NCBI RefSeq assembly: GCF_003333265.1
Contig: NZ_QOLB01000089.1
Span: forward strand, 1-64,000
Source of the DNA: Candidatus Halocynthiibacter alkanivorans
GTDB taxonomy: Bacteria; Pseudomonadota; Alphaproteobacteria; Rhodobacterales; Rhodobacteraceae
Reading direction: 5' to 3'
Length of the DNA stretch: 64,000 bases
This document shows, piece by piece, positions 1 to 8,817 of this stretch (positions within the stretch are counted from its first letter, which is position 1; every line of letters starts with the position of its first letter). The notes below the pieces were generated by a model. That model ran no database searches, had not been told where the DNA came from, and saw only the letters and a program-made list of their open reading frames with translations. The translations under genes and the position numbers were made by a program.

Positions 1-252
1 ATATGCTTGTATCCGGCGCTTCCTACAACTGTAGGGTGGGCGGGGGCAGAAGGGTTCCCCGGGCAGATGAATTCCGGCTGGGGCCGATGATTTCTGCGCG
101 GGGTTTCCCCGGGTCGTCGTGGTCCTGCCACGCGCCAGTGCCACCCACAGTTGCAACTGCGTAGAATGCAACGACAAATGCAAAATTGTCTGGACAACAG
201 TCGCGCTATTGTCATGCTGTGGCATATTGAAAAACGACTTAGAGGAATTGCC
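1..252. promoter_or_regulatory. Upstream region of the amino-acid ABC operon with a GntR-type palindrome
   Basis: No gene is seen here. Positions 186-197 read TTGTCTGGACAA, a perfect 5-bp inverted repeat with a 2-nt spacer. This resembles operators of FCD-type GntR regulators (TTGTC..GACAA half-sites). Three short TGCAA direct repeats lie just before it (about 150-185). A Shine-Dalgarno (GAGGA, 242-246) precedes the ATG at 253. No regulator gene is adjacent, so the controller is unknown. Confidence 0.45.
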
Positions 253-1086
253 ATGAATTTGACGTCTTCAGCCGGTGTTATGGCACTGAGTTTTGGTCTT
301 GTTTTGAATGCCGGCGCTGCCACCGCCCAGGTCGGGTGTTCCGATGGCAAAACCCTGAACGAGGGGGTGCTGACCATTGCGACTTCTAATCCGGCCTATT
401 TCCCCTGGGTGATGGACAATGACCCCGCATCCGGCAAGGGCTTTGAAGCGGCGGTGGCCTATGAGATCGCGGCACGGATGGGTTTTGATGCGGCAAACGT
501 GGCCTGGGTCGCGTCCTCCTTTGATGAATCGATCCAGCCAGGCCTGAAGAACTTCGACTTCAACCTGCAACAGTTCTCGATCACTGCTGAGCGCGAGCAG
601 GTGGTTGATTTTTCAGTGCCCTATTATACCGCGGCGATGGCGGTTCTGACCCGCCAATCTGCGGTTGATGCCGGCATCACGGCCGATATGGCCTCGCTGA
701 AAGGTGTGATCTGGGGCGCGGACGCGAGCACCACCGCATTGCCAATGCTGCAGGACCTGATTGCACCGACATCCGCTCCGCTGCTCTATAATGACAACAC
801 CGATGTGGTGGCGGCGATGAAAGCCAACCAGGTTGATGCCGCCCTGTTTGATCTGCCGACCGCGCTCTACCTCGGGGCAGTGGTGCTGGACGATGGGGTG
901 ATCCTGGGGCAGTTCCCGCCGGAGCGCAGCCAGAACCCGGATCGCTTTGGTCTGCTGATGGAGAAAGGCAATGCGCTCAAATCCTGTGTTGACACCGCAA
1001 TCACCGCGATGACTTCTGATGGCACCCTCGCCGCGCTGGAAGCAGCCTGGCTGCAGGAAACCACTGGTGTTCCGATTATCAAGTAA
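253..1086 (+). CDS. Polar amino-acid ABC transporter, periplasmic substrate-binding protein
   Basis: This 277-residue protein should capture an amino acid or similar polar solute in the periplasm and deliver it to the permease encoded next. It has a signal peptide of about 25 residues (hydrophobic ALSFGLVL, then AATAQ) and a family 3 solute-binding fold, with a TIATSNPAYFPW start of domain 1 and an EREQVVDFSVPYY segment typical of the family. The ATG at 253 is chosen because GAGGA precedes it and the signal peptide then starts correctly; an in-frame upstream ATG at 151 would put 34 charged residues ahead of it. It is the first gene of a three-gene operon. The substrate cannot be read from sequence. 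Confidence 0.9.
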   Translation: MNLTSSAGVMALSFGLVLNAGAATAQVGCSDGKTLNEGVLTIATSNPAYFPWVMDNDPASGKGFEAAVAYEIAARMGFDAANVAWVASSFDESIQPGLKNFDFNLQQFSITAEREQVVDFSVPYYTAAMAVLTRQSAVDAGITADMASLKGVIWGADASTTALPMLQDLIAPTSAPLLYNDNTDVVAAMKANQVDAALFDLPTALYLGAVVLDDGVILGQFPPERSQNPDRFGLLMEKGNALKSCVDTAITAMTSDGTLAALEAAWLQETTGVPIIK

Positions 1087-1093
1087 GAGTGCA

Positions 1094-1906
1094 ATGCTGA
1101 CTCCAAGACAAGACTACAACCGGCGTGCGCGCCGGCGCAGTATCTTCATCGCGGCGGCCAGCACGGCGGCCGCGATTTCATTGCTGCTGTTGCTGATCCC
1201 GCTGAGCCCGGGCTGGGCGGCGGTGCAAAAGAGCTTTTTCAACGCGGAGATTTTCGCCAAATCCTTCCCGGTTCTGTTGCGCGCCTTTGTGCTGGATGTG
1301 GCCATCTTCCTGTGGTGCGCGCCGCTGATCGCGCTCTGGGGGCTGGCCATCGCTCTGTGCCGGGATGCGCGTGCGCCGGCGCTCTATCCGTTGCGGCTGT
1401 TTGGCGCGCTTTATACCGATGTGTTTCGCGGCGTGCCGGTGATCCTCATCGTCTATCTGATCGGTTTTGGGGTGCCCGGGCTGGGACTGCCACGGCCCTG
1501 GAACAGCCCTTATATCTGGGGCTCTCTGGCGTTGATCCTGACCTATTCGGCTTATGTGGCCGAAATTTTCCGCTCCGGCATCGACTCTGTACACGCGTCG
1601 CAGCGTTCTGCTGCGGCCTCGCTGGGCCTGTCCGACTGGCATGTGATGCGCGATGTGGTGCTGCCTCAGGCGGTGCGCCGGGTGGCGCCGGCCAATATGA
1701 ACATGCTGATCGCGCTGCAAAAAGACGTGGCGCTGCTGTCGTTCATCGGCCCGGTGGAAATCCTGCGCCAGGCCGGCGTGTATAAATCTCTTTATGCCAA
1801 TTTCACCCCCTATGTGGCGGCGGCGGTGATCTTCCTGGTGGTGACCATCCCGGCAACGCGGTTTGCCGACCGGATGTTGGCCAGACAACAAAAACAGCGG
1901 AGCTGA
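1094..1906 (+). CDS. Polar amino-acid ABC transporter permease
   Basis: This 270-residue inner-membrane protein has about five to six hydrophobic segments and the cytoplasmic EAA loop (AAASLGLSDWHVMRDVVLPQA) that contacts the ATPase. It follows the binding-protein gene by 7 nt. The ATG at 1094 is preferred over one at 1019, which would overlap the upstream gene by 68 nt. Only one permease gene is present, whereas many polar amino-acid importers encode two, so the channel is inferred to be a homodimer. Confidence 0.88.
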   Translation: MLTPRQDYNRRARRRSIFIAAASTAAAISLLLLLIPLSPGWAAVQKSFFNAEIFAKSFPVLLRAFVLDVAIFLWCAPLIALWGLAIALCRDARAPALYPLRLFGALYTDVFRGVPVILIVYLIGFGVPGLGLPRPWNSPYIWGSLALILTYSAYVAEIFRSGIDSVHASQRSAAASLGLSDWHVMRDVVLPQAVRRVAPANMNMLIALQKDVALLSFIGPVEILRQAGVYKSLYANFTPYVAAAVIFLVVTIPATRFADRMLARQQKQRS

Positions 1907-1911
1907 ATGTA

Positions 1912-2643
1912 GTGAACGAAAAGCTGCGCCTGAAGAATGTGCACAAAAGCTTTGGGGCGCAAAAAGTGTGCCATGGCATTGATCTGACAGTGAATGAAGG
2001 CGAGACCATCTGTCTGATCGGCGCGTCCGGATCCGGAAAATCAACGCTGTTGCGCTGTATTAACCTGCTCGAGGACATCGATGAGGGCATGATCCTGCTC
2101 GATGGCGCTGACATCTCCAAACCCGGACTGGACCCGCAACCGGTACGTCAGCGCATTGGTATCGTGTTTCAGAGCTTCAACCTGTTCCCGCATATGACGG
2201 CGGTTGAAAACGTGATGCTGGCGCCGCGCCGGGTGCACGGCCTCAGCCGCGCAGAGTTGCGGCCGCGGGTCGAAACCCTATTTGAACGCTTTGGCCTTGC
2301 CGACCGGATGCAGAGCTATCCCGATCAGCTCTCGGGCGGGCAACAGCAGCGTGTCGCCATCGTGCGGGCGTTGGCGATGGAGCCGGAGATCATGTTGCTG
2401 GACGAAATCACTTCGGCGCTGGACCCGGAGCTGGTGGGCGAGGTGCTGGATGTCTTGCGCCAGCTGCGCCAGCAGGGCATGACGATGATCCTCGCCACCC
2501 ATGAGATGAAATTCGCCCGTGAAGTGGCCGACAAGGTCTGTTTCCTCGACAAGGGTGTGATCCTGGAAGAAGGCCCCGCAGAACAGATCTTCGGCGCCCC
2601 GGAAAAAAACCGCACACGGGATTTTTTGCGCCGCGTTTTATAA
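1912..2643 (+). CDS. Polar amino-acid ABC transporter ATP-binding protein
   Basis: This 243-residue cytoplasmic ATPase energises the transporter. It shows Walker A GASGSGKST (about residue 36), the Q-loop in IVFQSFNLFPHM, the ABC signature LSGGQQQR, and Walker B with catalytic Glu in MLLDEITSALDPE. The start is GTG at 1912, five bases after the permease stop, and translational coupling is likely. Length and motif order match the GlnQ/HisP class, and it closes the operon. Confidence 0.92.
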   Translation: MNEKLRLKNVHKSFGAQKVCHGIDLTVNEGETICLIGASGSGKSTLLRCINLLEDIDEGMILLDGADISKPGLDPQPVRQRIGIVFQSFNLFPHMTAVENVMLAPRRVHGLSRAELRPRVETLFERFGLADRMQSYPDQLSGGQQQRVAIVRALAMEPEIMLLDEITSALDPELVGEVLDVLRQLRQQGMTMILATHEMKFAREVADKVCFLDKGVILEEGPAEQIFGAPEKNRTRDFLRRVL

Positions 2644-2729
2644 GAACCGGGCAAACAGTTTTGTTAACCAGTTTCCAGGGGGGTGGTGCTAGTCAGGAGG
2701 CCAGCGAAACTTATCCCGGAGGCGAAGCC

Positions 2730-4406
2730 TTGTCCGTTGCCCAGACCCTGTCAAATGCGAAACGCCTGGCCCGTTCGGGCGCACCGGAGCAGGCCGGTCA
2801 GCTCTACCGTTCGATACTGGATGATTTTCCGGCAAACAAACGGGCGCAACAGGGACTTGCGGATTTAAAACGGACACAACAAACGGATGCCGGCGCAGCG
2901 GCTGACAGTCAGGACACTGTGCTGCAGGACCTGGTCAAAGGGCTGACAGGCCTGTACCAGAAGGGCCGGTTTGACGTCGTCGTTGAACAGGCAAGCCGGC
3001 TTGTTGAACATTTTCCCGTCGCGATTCTGTATAATCTGACCGGGGCATCCCTCGTCGGGCTGTCGCGGCTTGAAGACGCGGCAGAAGCTTTCCGTAAAGC
3101 ATTGGCGATCACCCCGGATGACGGCGAGTTGCACAAGAATATTGGCACGGTGTATCGTGATCTCGCGCAGGCGGAAAAAGCTGCTGAAAGCCTGAACCGC
3201 TCGCTGGAACTTTTACCCGGTGATGCGGACGTGTGGGTGCTGCTCGGATTCGTCCTGACCAGCCTTGGCCGCACGGAACAGGCGATTGCAGCCTTTGAAC
3301 AAGCCTGCGAACTTAAACCCAACCTGGCAAGCGCTTATGGCGGGCTGAGCAACCTGAAAGATTTTCAGCCCGAAGACCCACAGGTGGGCAAAATGCGTTC
3401 TTTGTTGCTGCAGCCCTCGTTGAGCAATAAGGACCGGGCAAAATTGTGTTCTGCTTTAGGGCGCATAACTGAGAAACAGGGACATTACGCAGAAGCCTTT
3501 GACTTTTTTGCTCAAAGGAACCGGGTCCACAAAGAAACTCAGCATTTTGATTATGCGTTTGAACGGACGATTTTTGACATCGTCCGTGGCGGTTTCCCAC
3601 AAAGCTTTTCTCTGGCCGCGTCAGCCCCCGGGTCCGCGGCGCCCGCATTGCCCTATGTGTCAATCCCTGATGAAAAAACACCGGTGTTTATTCTGGGAAT
3701 GCCACGGTCGGGTACCAGCCTGGTGGAACAAATCCTGAGTTGCCATTCGCAGATTTTTGGCGGCGGTGAATTGGCGTTTATGGGGAAAGCGGTCGAGAAA
3801 ACCGGTCTGGACAATCGCCTGTTTGACGCCGGTCGGGCGCAGGTTCTGAGGGGCAGCTACCTGGCGGGGCTCAATAAATTTGATACGCGGGAGCCGTTGG
3901 TGACCGATAAGATGCCGCATAATTTTCGCTGGGTTGGCCATATACTTTCAGCTTTTCCTGAGGCGAAAATTATTCATATGCAGCGGGACCCGCGGGCCGT
4001 GTGCTGGTCCATTTTCAAGAGTTCATTCTCAGTGGAAAAACATACCTATGCCCAGGATCTGAATGACCTGGTGGCCTATTACGACCTGTATCTGGAGTGG
4101 ATGGCACATTGGGAACAGGTGTTCCCGGGCCGGATCCGCCATCAAAGCTACGAAGAACTGACCCGCAATCAGGAGCAACAAAGCCGGGAACTTGTGGACT
4201 GGGTCGGCCTGACCTGGGAAGAGCAGTGCCTGCAGTTCCACCGCTCACGCCGGGCGGTGAAAACCGTTTCAACCGCTCAGGTCCGGCAGCCGATGTATCA
4301 GGGCAGTTCTGAGAAGTGGCGTCGCTATGAAGAGTTTCTGACGCCGCTGACCGACCGGTTTGGTACTGGCGAACAGCCGGAAAACCCCTTCACTCCAAAG
4401 CAGTAG
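2730..4406 (+). CDS. TPR-repeat sulfotransferase
   Basis: This 558-residue fusion has about six TPR-like helical repeats in residues 1-220 and a C-terminal PAPS-dependent sulfotransferase domain. The 5'-phosphosulfate loop is PVFILGMPRSGTSLVEQ (about 318-333), and the 3'-phosphate-binding strand is IIHMQRDPRAVCWSIFKSSF. TTG at 2730 is chosen because GGAGG sits 7 nt upstream and because the N-terminus (SVAQTLSNAKRLARSG) then begins with the first helix; a TTG at 2661 in the same frame has no comparable site. It would transfer sulfate from PAPS to a hydroxyl acceptor, but the acceptor is unknown. It stands alone, convergent with the next operon. Confidence 0.85.
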   Translation: MSVAQTLSNAKRLARSGAPEQAGQLYRSILDDFPANKRAQQGLADLKRTQQTDAGAAADSQDTVLQDLVKGLTGLYQKGRFDVVVEQASRLVEHFPVAILYNLTGASLVGLSRLEDAAEAFRKALAITPDDGELHKNIGTVYRDLAQAEKAAESLNRSLELLPGDADVWVLLGFVLTSLGRTEQAIAAFEQACELKPNLASAYGGLSNLKDFQPEDPQVGKMRSLLLQPSLSNKDRAKLCSALGRITEKQGHYAEAFDFFAQRNRVHKETQHFDYAFERTIFDIVRGGFPQSFSLAASAPGSAAPALPYVSIPDEKTPVFILGMPRSGTSLVEQILSCHSQIFGGGELAFMGKAVEKTGLDNRLFDAGRAQVLRGSYLAGLNKFDTREPLVTDKMPHNFRWVGHILSAFPEAKIIHMQRDPRAVCWSIFKSSFSVEKHTYAQDLNDLVAYYDLYLEWMAHWEQVFPGRIRHQSYEELTRNQEQQSRELVDWVGLTWEEQCLQFHRSRRAVKTVSTAQVRQPMYQGSSEKWRRYEEFLTPLTDRFGTGEQPENPFTPKQ

Positions 4407-4421
4407 CGTCCAGCGCGCGGA

Positions 4422-5165
4422 TCAGGAAAACCGCTTGCGCAGCAGGTTGTTCAGCAGTTCAATAAGCACCACCAGCGCCGCAATGGCGATGGTGACGGTG
4501 GCGGCTTTGTCATACTGGAACGAGCGCACATAGGTCTGTACCGACAACCCGATACCGCCGGCACCCACGATGCCCAGAATAAGGCTTTCCCGCAGGTTCA
4601 GCTCAAATCGGAACACGGTGTCGCGCAGGATCACCGGCGCCATTTGCGGCCAGATGCCAAAGCGCAGCCGTTGCAGCCGGGTGGCGCCAATACTGTCCAG
4701 CGCAAGCACCGGGCCAGGGGCAACCCCGTCGATCGCCTCGGCGTAAAACTTGGCCAGCATGCCGGTGGCGTGGAAGGTGATCGCCAGAATGCCGGGCAGC
4801 GGTCCAAGGCCAACTGCGCCCACCATCAGCATCGCCACCAGAATAAGCGGGATGGCGCGGATCAGCGCCAGCGCGGCGCGCGTGGGACGGAAAACCCAGG
4901 CCGGCGATATCGTTTCGGCGGCCATAATGCCCAGCGGCACCGACAGGATCACCGAGCCGAGCGTGCCGAGAATGGCGATGCGCAGCGTCTCAGCGAGACC
5001 ACGCCCCATTTCCCGCATGATGCTCAGGTCCGGCGGAAACATACGTGACAGGAAATCCGCCATGCGTGGCCCGGACGCGGCCAGTTTCGACAGATCGATA
5101 TCGGCGCTGGCTCCGGCCCAGAGCACAGCGGCAGCGATCAGAATGGCGGGCCAGAGACTGCGCAT
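4422..5165 (-). CDS. PhnE-like ABC transporter permease
   Basis: This 247-residue inner-membrane permease is of the phosphonate/phosphite importer family. It has about six hydrophobic segments and the conserved C-terminal permease signature LRESLILGIVGAGGIG. It is the last gene of a four-gene leftward operon, and its ATG overlaps the ATPase stop by one base (TGATG). The family takes up phosphonates, phosphite or phosphate analogues, but members outside phosphonate loci transport other ligands. The MntR-box context and peroxidase partner here argue against assuming phosphonate. Confidence 0.85.
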   Translation of the reverse strand: MRSLWPAILIAAAVLWAGASADIDLSKLAASGPRMADFLSRMFPPDLSIMREMGRGLAETLRIAILGTLGSVILSVPLGIMAAETISPAWVFRPTRAALALIRAIPLILVAMLMVGAVGLGPLPGILAITFHATGMLAKFYAEAIDGVAPGPVLALDSIGATRLQRLRFGIWPQMAPVILRDTVFRFELNLRESLILGIVGAGGIGLSVQTYVRSFQYDKAATVTIAIAALVVLIELLNNLLRKRFS

Positions 5166-5968
5166 CAGGCGACTCCTGTGTCGGGCAGCGGCTGGGCTGC
5201 GGGTGCAACGGCAGCTTCGGCATAGAGCCCGGCGATCTGCGCCTCATTCAGACCGGCCGCGCTGGTATCAAACGCAATGCACCCGGCACGCAGCCCGACA
5301 ATGCGGTCGGCAAAACGGCGGGCAATGTCGGGTTGGTGCGAGCTGAACACCACGCTGGCGCCACGGTCGCGCGCAAGACTGGTGATCAGCCGCATCAGGC
5401 TGTCGGCACGGGTGGGGTCAAGACTGCTGACCGGCTCATCGGCCAGAATCAGCTTTGGCTGTTGCGCCAGGCAACGGGCAATGGCGACCCGCTGACGCTG
5501 GCCACCTGACAACTGATCAGCGCGCCGTCCAGCCAGATCCGCGATGCCGCAATCCTGCAGCGCCTGGTCGGTGGCCTGGTGGTCGTCCAGGGTAAAACGC
5601 CCGAACAGCGAGGCCGCTGCCGGGGTGCGGCCCAACCGTCCGTTCAACACGTTCTGGCGCGCGCTCGCGCGGTCCACCAGCCCGAGATCCTGAAATATGA
5701 AACCGGTGTCCGGGCGCAGATGACGGGGCAGGGCGCGCTCCGGCTGCAGCGCATGGCCCAGCACAGACGCCGCACCCGCCCAGCCCGGCAACTGCCCGTC
5801 AAGCAGCGCCAGCAGGGTGGATTTACCCGCACCAGACGGGCCAAGCACCGCCACAACTTCGCCAGGGGCCACAGACAGCGACACCGCATCCAGTGCAGAT
5901 GCGGTGTCGCCGGGATGGCGATAGCTGACCTTGTTCAGGTGCAGTGCAGGCGTTCGGGCTGTGGTCAA
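5165..5968 (-). CDS. PhnC-like ABC transporter ATP-binding protein
   Basis: This 267-residue ABC ATPase has Walker A GPSGAGKST (about residue 42), signature LSGGQRQR, and Walker B LILADEPVSSLDP, all typical of the PhnC subfamily. Its start overlaps the stop of the binding-protein gene by four bases (ATGA) and its stop overlaps the permease start by one base, so the three are tightly coupled. It hydrolyses ATP to drive the PhnE-like permease. The substrate is not shown by the sequence. Confidence 0.88.
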   Translation of the reverse strand: MTTARTPALHLNKVSYRHPGDTASALDAVSLSVAPGEVVAVLGPSGAGKSTLLALLDGQLPGWAGAASVLGHALQPERALPRHLRPDTGFIFQDLGLVDRASARQNVLNGRLGRTPAAASLFGRFTLDDHQATDQALQDCGIADLAGRRADQLSGGQRQRVAIARCLAQQPKLILADEPVSSLDPTRADSLMRLITSLARDRGASVVFSSHQPDIARRFADRIVGLRAGCIAFDTSAAGLNEAQIAGLYAEAAVAPAAQPLPDTGVA

Positions 5969-6834
5969 TTCAGCAGGCCGTATTCCCTGGCAGTCGCGCG
6001 CACACCGTCATAGGCGGCATTGTCGGCAATCACATAGCCGTCGGGACCATAGAGATAGGCCAGCAGCGACTTGTTTTCCGGACTGTTCAGCGACATCAGA
6101 ACCTCAGTAAAACGTGTTTTCATATTGTCGCTCAGCCCTTTGCGCGCCAGCACCACATGGCTGGGGATCTGTTCCGATTCCGCAATCCAGGTGATTTCTG
6201 ATTGCTGCTGAGGGCTTAGCAACAGATCGGCATATTGGCTGGAGCCGGCGGCATCTACAAGACCAGATGCCATTGCCTGCATCGATTGCTGATAACCACC
6301 GGCAAAAAAGCTGCGGCCAAAGAACTCATCCGCGTCACTGGCCGAAGTCACCAGCCCTTCTTCTACAAACAAGTTCAGCGGGTAGAGATAACCTGACTCC
6401 GAAATCGGATCGGCAAATGCGATGTCGCGGTCGCGCAGATCAGCGAGCGTTTTGATGCCGCTGTCTTTGCGCACAAAGATGCGGCCGGCATAACTTGCTT
6501 TGCCACGGTAGACCTCAGATACCAGCGCCTCGGCGCCGATTTCCGCTTCGGCCAGCACGTAAGGCAGCGCTCCCATGAAGGAAATGTCAGCATCGCCGTT
6601 GCGCAGCGCCTCAACCGCGGCGGCGTGGTCAAAGGTGACAAACCCTTTGACCGGCACCTGCAGCTGTTCACTGAGCCAGCCGGTGATCTGCTCAATGTCA
6701 CCGAGCAGCTTTTCCGGGTTTTCCTGCGGGATGAACGCCAGCGTCAGGGTATTTTTACCTGCTGCAGCTGCGAGCGGGGTGAGGGCCAGGCTGGCGGCCG
6801 TGGCCAGAGAGAGAAACAAGCGGCGTGACAGCAT
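5965..6834 (-). CDS. PhnD-like periplasmic substrate-binding protein
   Basis: This 289-residue secreted binding protein has a signal peptide (RRLFLSLATAASLALTPLAAAAG, cleavage near residue 25). It belongs to the phosphate/phosphite/phosphonate-binding superfamily (PhnD/SsuA/transferrin type II fold), with ADISFMGALPYVLAEA and the SESGYLYPLNLF ligand-loop region. Its start abuts the stop of the upstream cytochrome c peroxidase gene (one shared base), so the two are co-translated. Phosphonate binding is the default call, but the operon carries no C-P lyase or phosphonatase gene and is led by a peroxidase. Confidence 0.82.
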   Translation of the reverse strand: MLSRRLFLSLATAASLALTPLAAAAGKNTLTLAFIPQENPEKLLGDIEQITGWLSEQLQVPVKGFVTFDHAAAVEALRNGDADISFMGALPYVLAEAEIGAEALVSEVYRGKASYAGRIFVRKDSGIKTLADLRDRDIAFADPISESGYLYPLNLFVEEGLVTSASDADEFFGRSFFAGGYQQSMQAMASGLVDAAGSSQYADLLLSPQQQSEITWIAESEQIPSHVVLARKGLSDNMKTRFTEVLMSLNSPENKSLLAYLYGPDGYVIADNAAYDGVRATAREYGLLN

Positions 6835-8687
6835 CAGTACATCCTCGCGTCGATTTCAGATTGCAGGGTCTTGAACGCCTGCCAATTGTCGTTTGCAGCG
6901 GCCCAGTCGCCAAGGGCAGCGGCATCACCGGCGGCGCGCAGCAGACCCGCAAGCTGGTACACATCCGGTTTGGCCGACTGGTTGGACATCAGGCTGGCAT
7001 CCGCCGCCAGATCCGGTGCCACCGTGTCCACCAGCAGCGCAATGTTGAACTGGTCTTTCATCGGCAGGAACGTGTCCATGGTGGTGGCAAATGTGGTCAG
7101 CTCTTCATAGTTCAGACGGAACGGCGTGTTCCTGTCGTCAAACTCCTGCCAGGGGTCATCGCCGTAGCCAACCGCCATCACATAAGCGGTCAGGTCAGAG
7201 CGCTGCTCTGCATTCAGGCCGAGCGATTTGGTGTCGTCAAACCAATCCACCACGCTGGCCAGTGTCGGCAGCGCCCCGTCATTGAAATAGGGGGCAGTAT
7301 AGTTGACGTTCAGCAGGGTCGGGGTTTCAAACAGCGTCGCTGTGCCGCCCGGGAATGGCGGGTTGGCGCTGCCGATGTCATAGACTTTACCATCGCGGAA
7401 CTTGTTGCTCGGCGTGTGGCAGGTGGCGCAGGACTGACCGTCGAGCCCGGCAAATGACTGGTTGAACAGCACTTCACCGCGCACTGCTGCGTCGGACGCC
7501 AGGTCGCTCAGGCTGCCGTCGCGGTTCAGTTTTGAATTCGGCAGGAAGTCAAATTCGCGCATATAGGCAATCAGCGCATCCAGGATAAAGGGTGTCGGCT
7601 CTGCGCCGGCAAACTCTTTGACGATGACGTTGCGGGTAAAGTCGCGCAGGCTGGCTTCGCGCCCGTCACGGCCATAGGGGCCGGTAAAGCGGATGCCGCG
7701 CAGGCTTGGGATATCAACCGGGTCCATTTTGCGGTCGTCAAACATCGGGTTGAAGAACGAACTGTCCACATCAAGGCCACCAGCATGGGTGGTGATGCCG
7801 GGAATGAAAAAGTCGCGGTTCACATCGCTGCGGTTGTGGCAGGCGCTGCAGGTTATGCCGAGGTCACGCGCCGGACCACTAAATATTTCCGGGCTGTCAA
7901 ACAGCATATCCCCAAAAGCCACCAGCGGCAGGTCGGCCTCATCACCACCGGCTTCTTCAAACTGCAACACCAGGCGCGGCATCGGCTGCTGTTCAAGGAA
8001 ATTGCTGCCCGGCGGCACGGTGGTGGGCACGGTGACGTCCGCACCGGTCAGGTAGACCGACTCGGGCACCGGGCTCAGCCTGTCACGTGGCGCAAAGGCT
8101 TCGGGGTCGTAGTTTTCGCGGATATAGGCGACGATGACCTCGCGGGCAGCGTTGAACTGGGCTTCATCCACCGCAACCTGACCGGCGCCTAGAACGCCGG
8201 CAGACCCGGTGCTGTTCATCAGCTCAAGCCAGGCAAGGCCCAGCGTGCGTGCGGCGGCGGGGTCGGCGGCTTTGATGCCGTCTTCAAAGGCGCGGTACAG
8301 CGCCTGGGCTTCCAGCAGATCAGGTTTGGCACCTTCGGCCAGCAGCGCAGCGGAGGCGTTGTCGAGCTCAAGCAGAATGTCGCGGGCGATGGCGCGGGTG
8401 GTGGCGGCAAACAGTGCCTGGCGGTCCCGGGCGGCAAGCGCCTCGCGGATCGCCCTGGCGTCGCTTTCAGCAAGGCGGCTCAGCGCTGCTTCGGGCGTGG
8501 CAGCCGCGGCGACCGGCGCCTGCCAGGCGGCGGCCAGATCGTCCCAGGGCATTGGGATCAGATTGCCCATGAACTGGGTCAGCCGCAGCGCGGCGGCTTC
8601 GGGCAACCAGGGGGCTTCCTTGGCGGGGGTGGCGGTTGCGGCCACCGGGGCGGCGCAGAGCAGAAGGGCAAGTGACAGACGGCGCAT
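6834..8687 (-). CDS. Long di-heme cytochrome c peroxidase family protein
   Basis: This 617-residue periplasmic protein has two CxxCH haem motifs, CSACH (about 280-284) and CATCH (about 420-424), and the CcpA/MauG-family segments TGPYGRDGREASLRDF and ETPTLLNVNYTAPYFNDG. The family reduces H2O2 with electrons from small cytochromes, or oxidises other substrates in MauG-like members. It is nearly twice the usual length of about 340 residues: residues 25-260 form an Ala-rich helical N-terminal extension. ATG at 8687 gives a proper signal peptide (MRRLSLALLLCAAPVAATA); an upstream in-frame ATG at 8702 is possible. It heads the operon with the PhnDCE-like transporter. Confidence 0.8.
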   Translation of the reverse strand: MRRLSLALLLCAAPVAATATPAKEAPWLPEAAALRLTQFMGNLIPMPWDDLAAAWQAPVAAAATPEAALSRLAESDARAIREALAARDRQALFAATTRAIARDILLELDNASAALLAEGAKPDLLEAQALYRAFEDGIKAADPAAARTLGLAWLELMNSTGSAGVLGAGQVAVDEAQFNAAREVIVAYIRENYDPEAFAPRDRLSPVPESVYLTGADVTVPTTVPPGSNFLEQQPMPRLVLQFEEAGGDEADLPLVAFGDMLFDSPEIFSGPARDLGITCSACHNRSDVNRDFFIPGITTHAGGLDVDSSFFNPMFDDRKMDPVDIPSLRGIRFTGPYGRDGREASLRDFTRNVIVKEFAGAEPTPFILDALIAYMREFDFLPNSKLNRDGSLSDLASDAAVRGEVLFNQSFAGLDGQSCATCHTPSNKFRDGKVYDIGSANPPFPGGTATLFETPTLLNVNYTAPYFNDGALPTLASVVDWFDDTKSLGLNAEQRSDLTAYVMAVGYGDDPWQEFDDRNTPFRLNYEELTTFATTMDTFLPMKDQFNIALLVDTVAPDLAADASLMSNQSAKPDVYQLAGLLRAAGDAAALGDWAAANDNWQAFKTLQSEIDARMY

Positions 8688-8714
8688 GGGGTATGATTCC
8701 ATAGGGGCAGGGCA

Positions 8715-8734
8715 AACTTAGCTTCGGCTAACTT
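8715..8734. promoter_or_regulatory. MntR-box-like palindrome between the peroxidase operon and mntR
   Basis: The 20-bp site AACTTAGCTTCGGCTAACTT has a TTAGC-N4-GCTAA core. It resembles the proteobacterial MntR box (AACATAGC-N4-GCTATGTT type): eight of eight core TAGC/GCTA positions match, with partial match in the flanks. A second TCGGCTAA occurs at 8743-8750, 19 bp away on the same face. The site lies 28 bp from the peroxidase ATG and 84 bp from the mntR start, so it could control both directions. Confidence 0.6.
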
Positions 8735-8817
8735 GTGACGCATCGGCTAAGCTCTTGTCAAGCGCCGCCTATAGTTTAAAAGTGGGATTTCCCGAAAATA
8801 CCTGGCCGGAGATAGTG

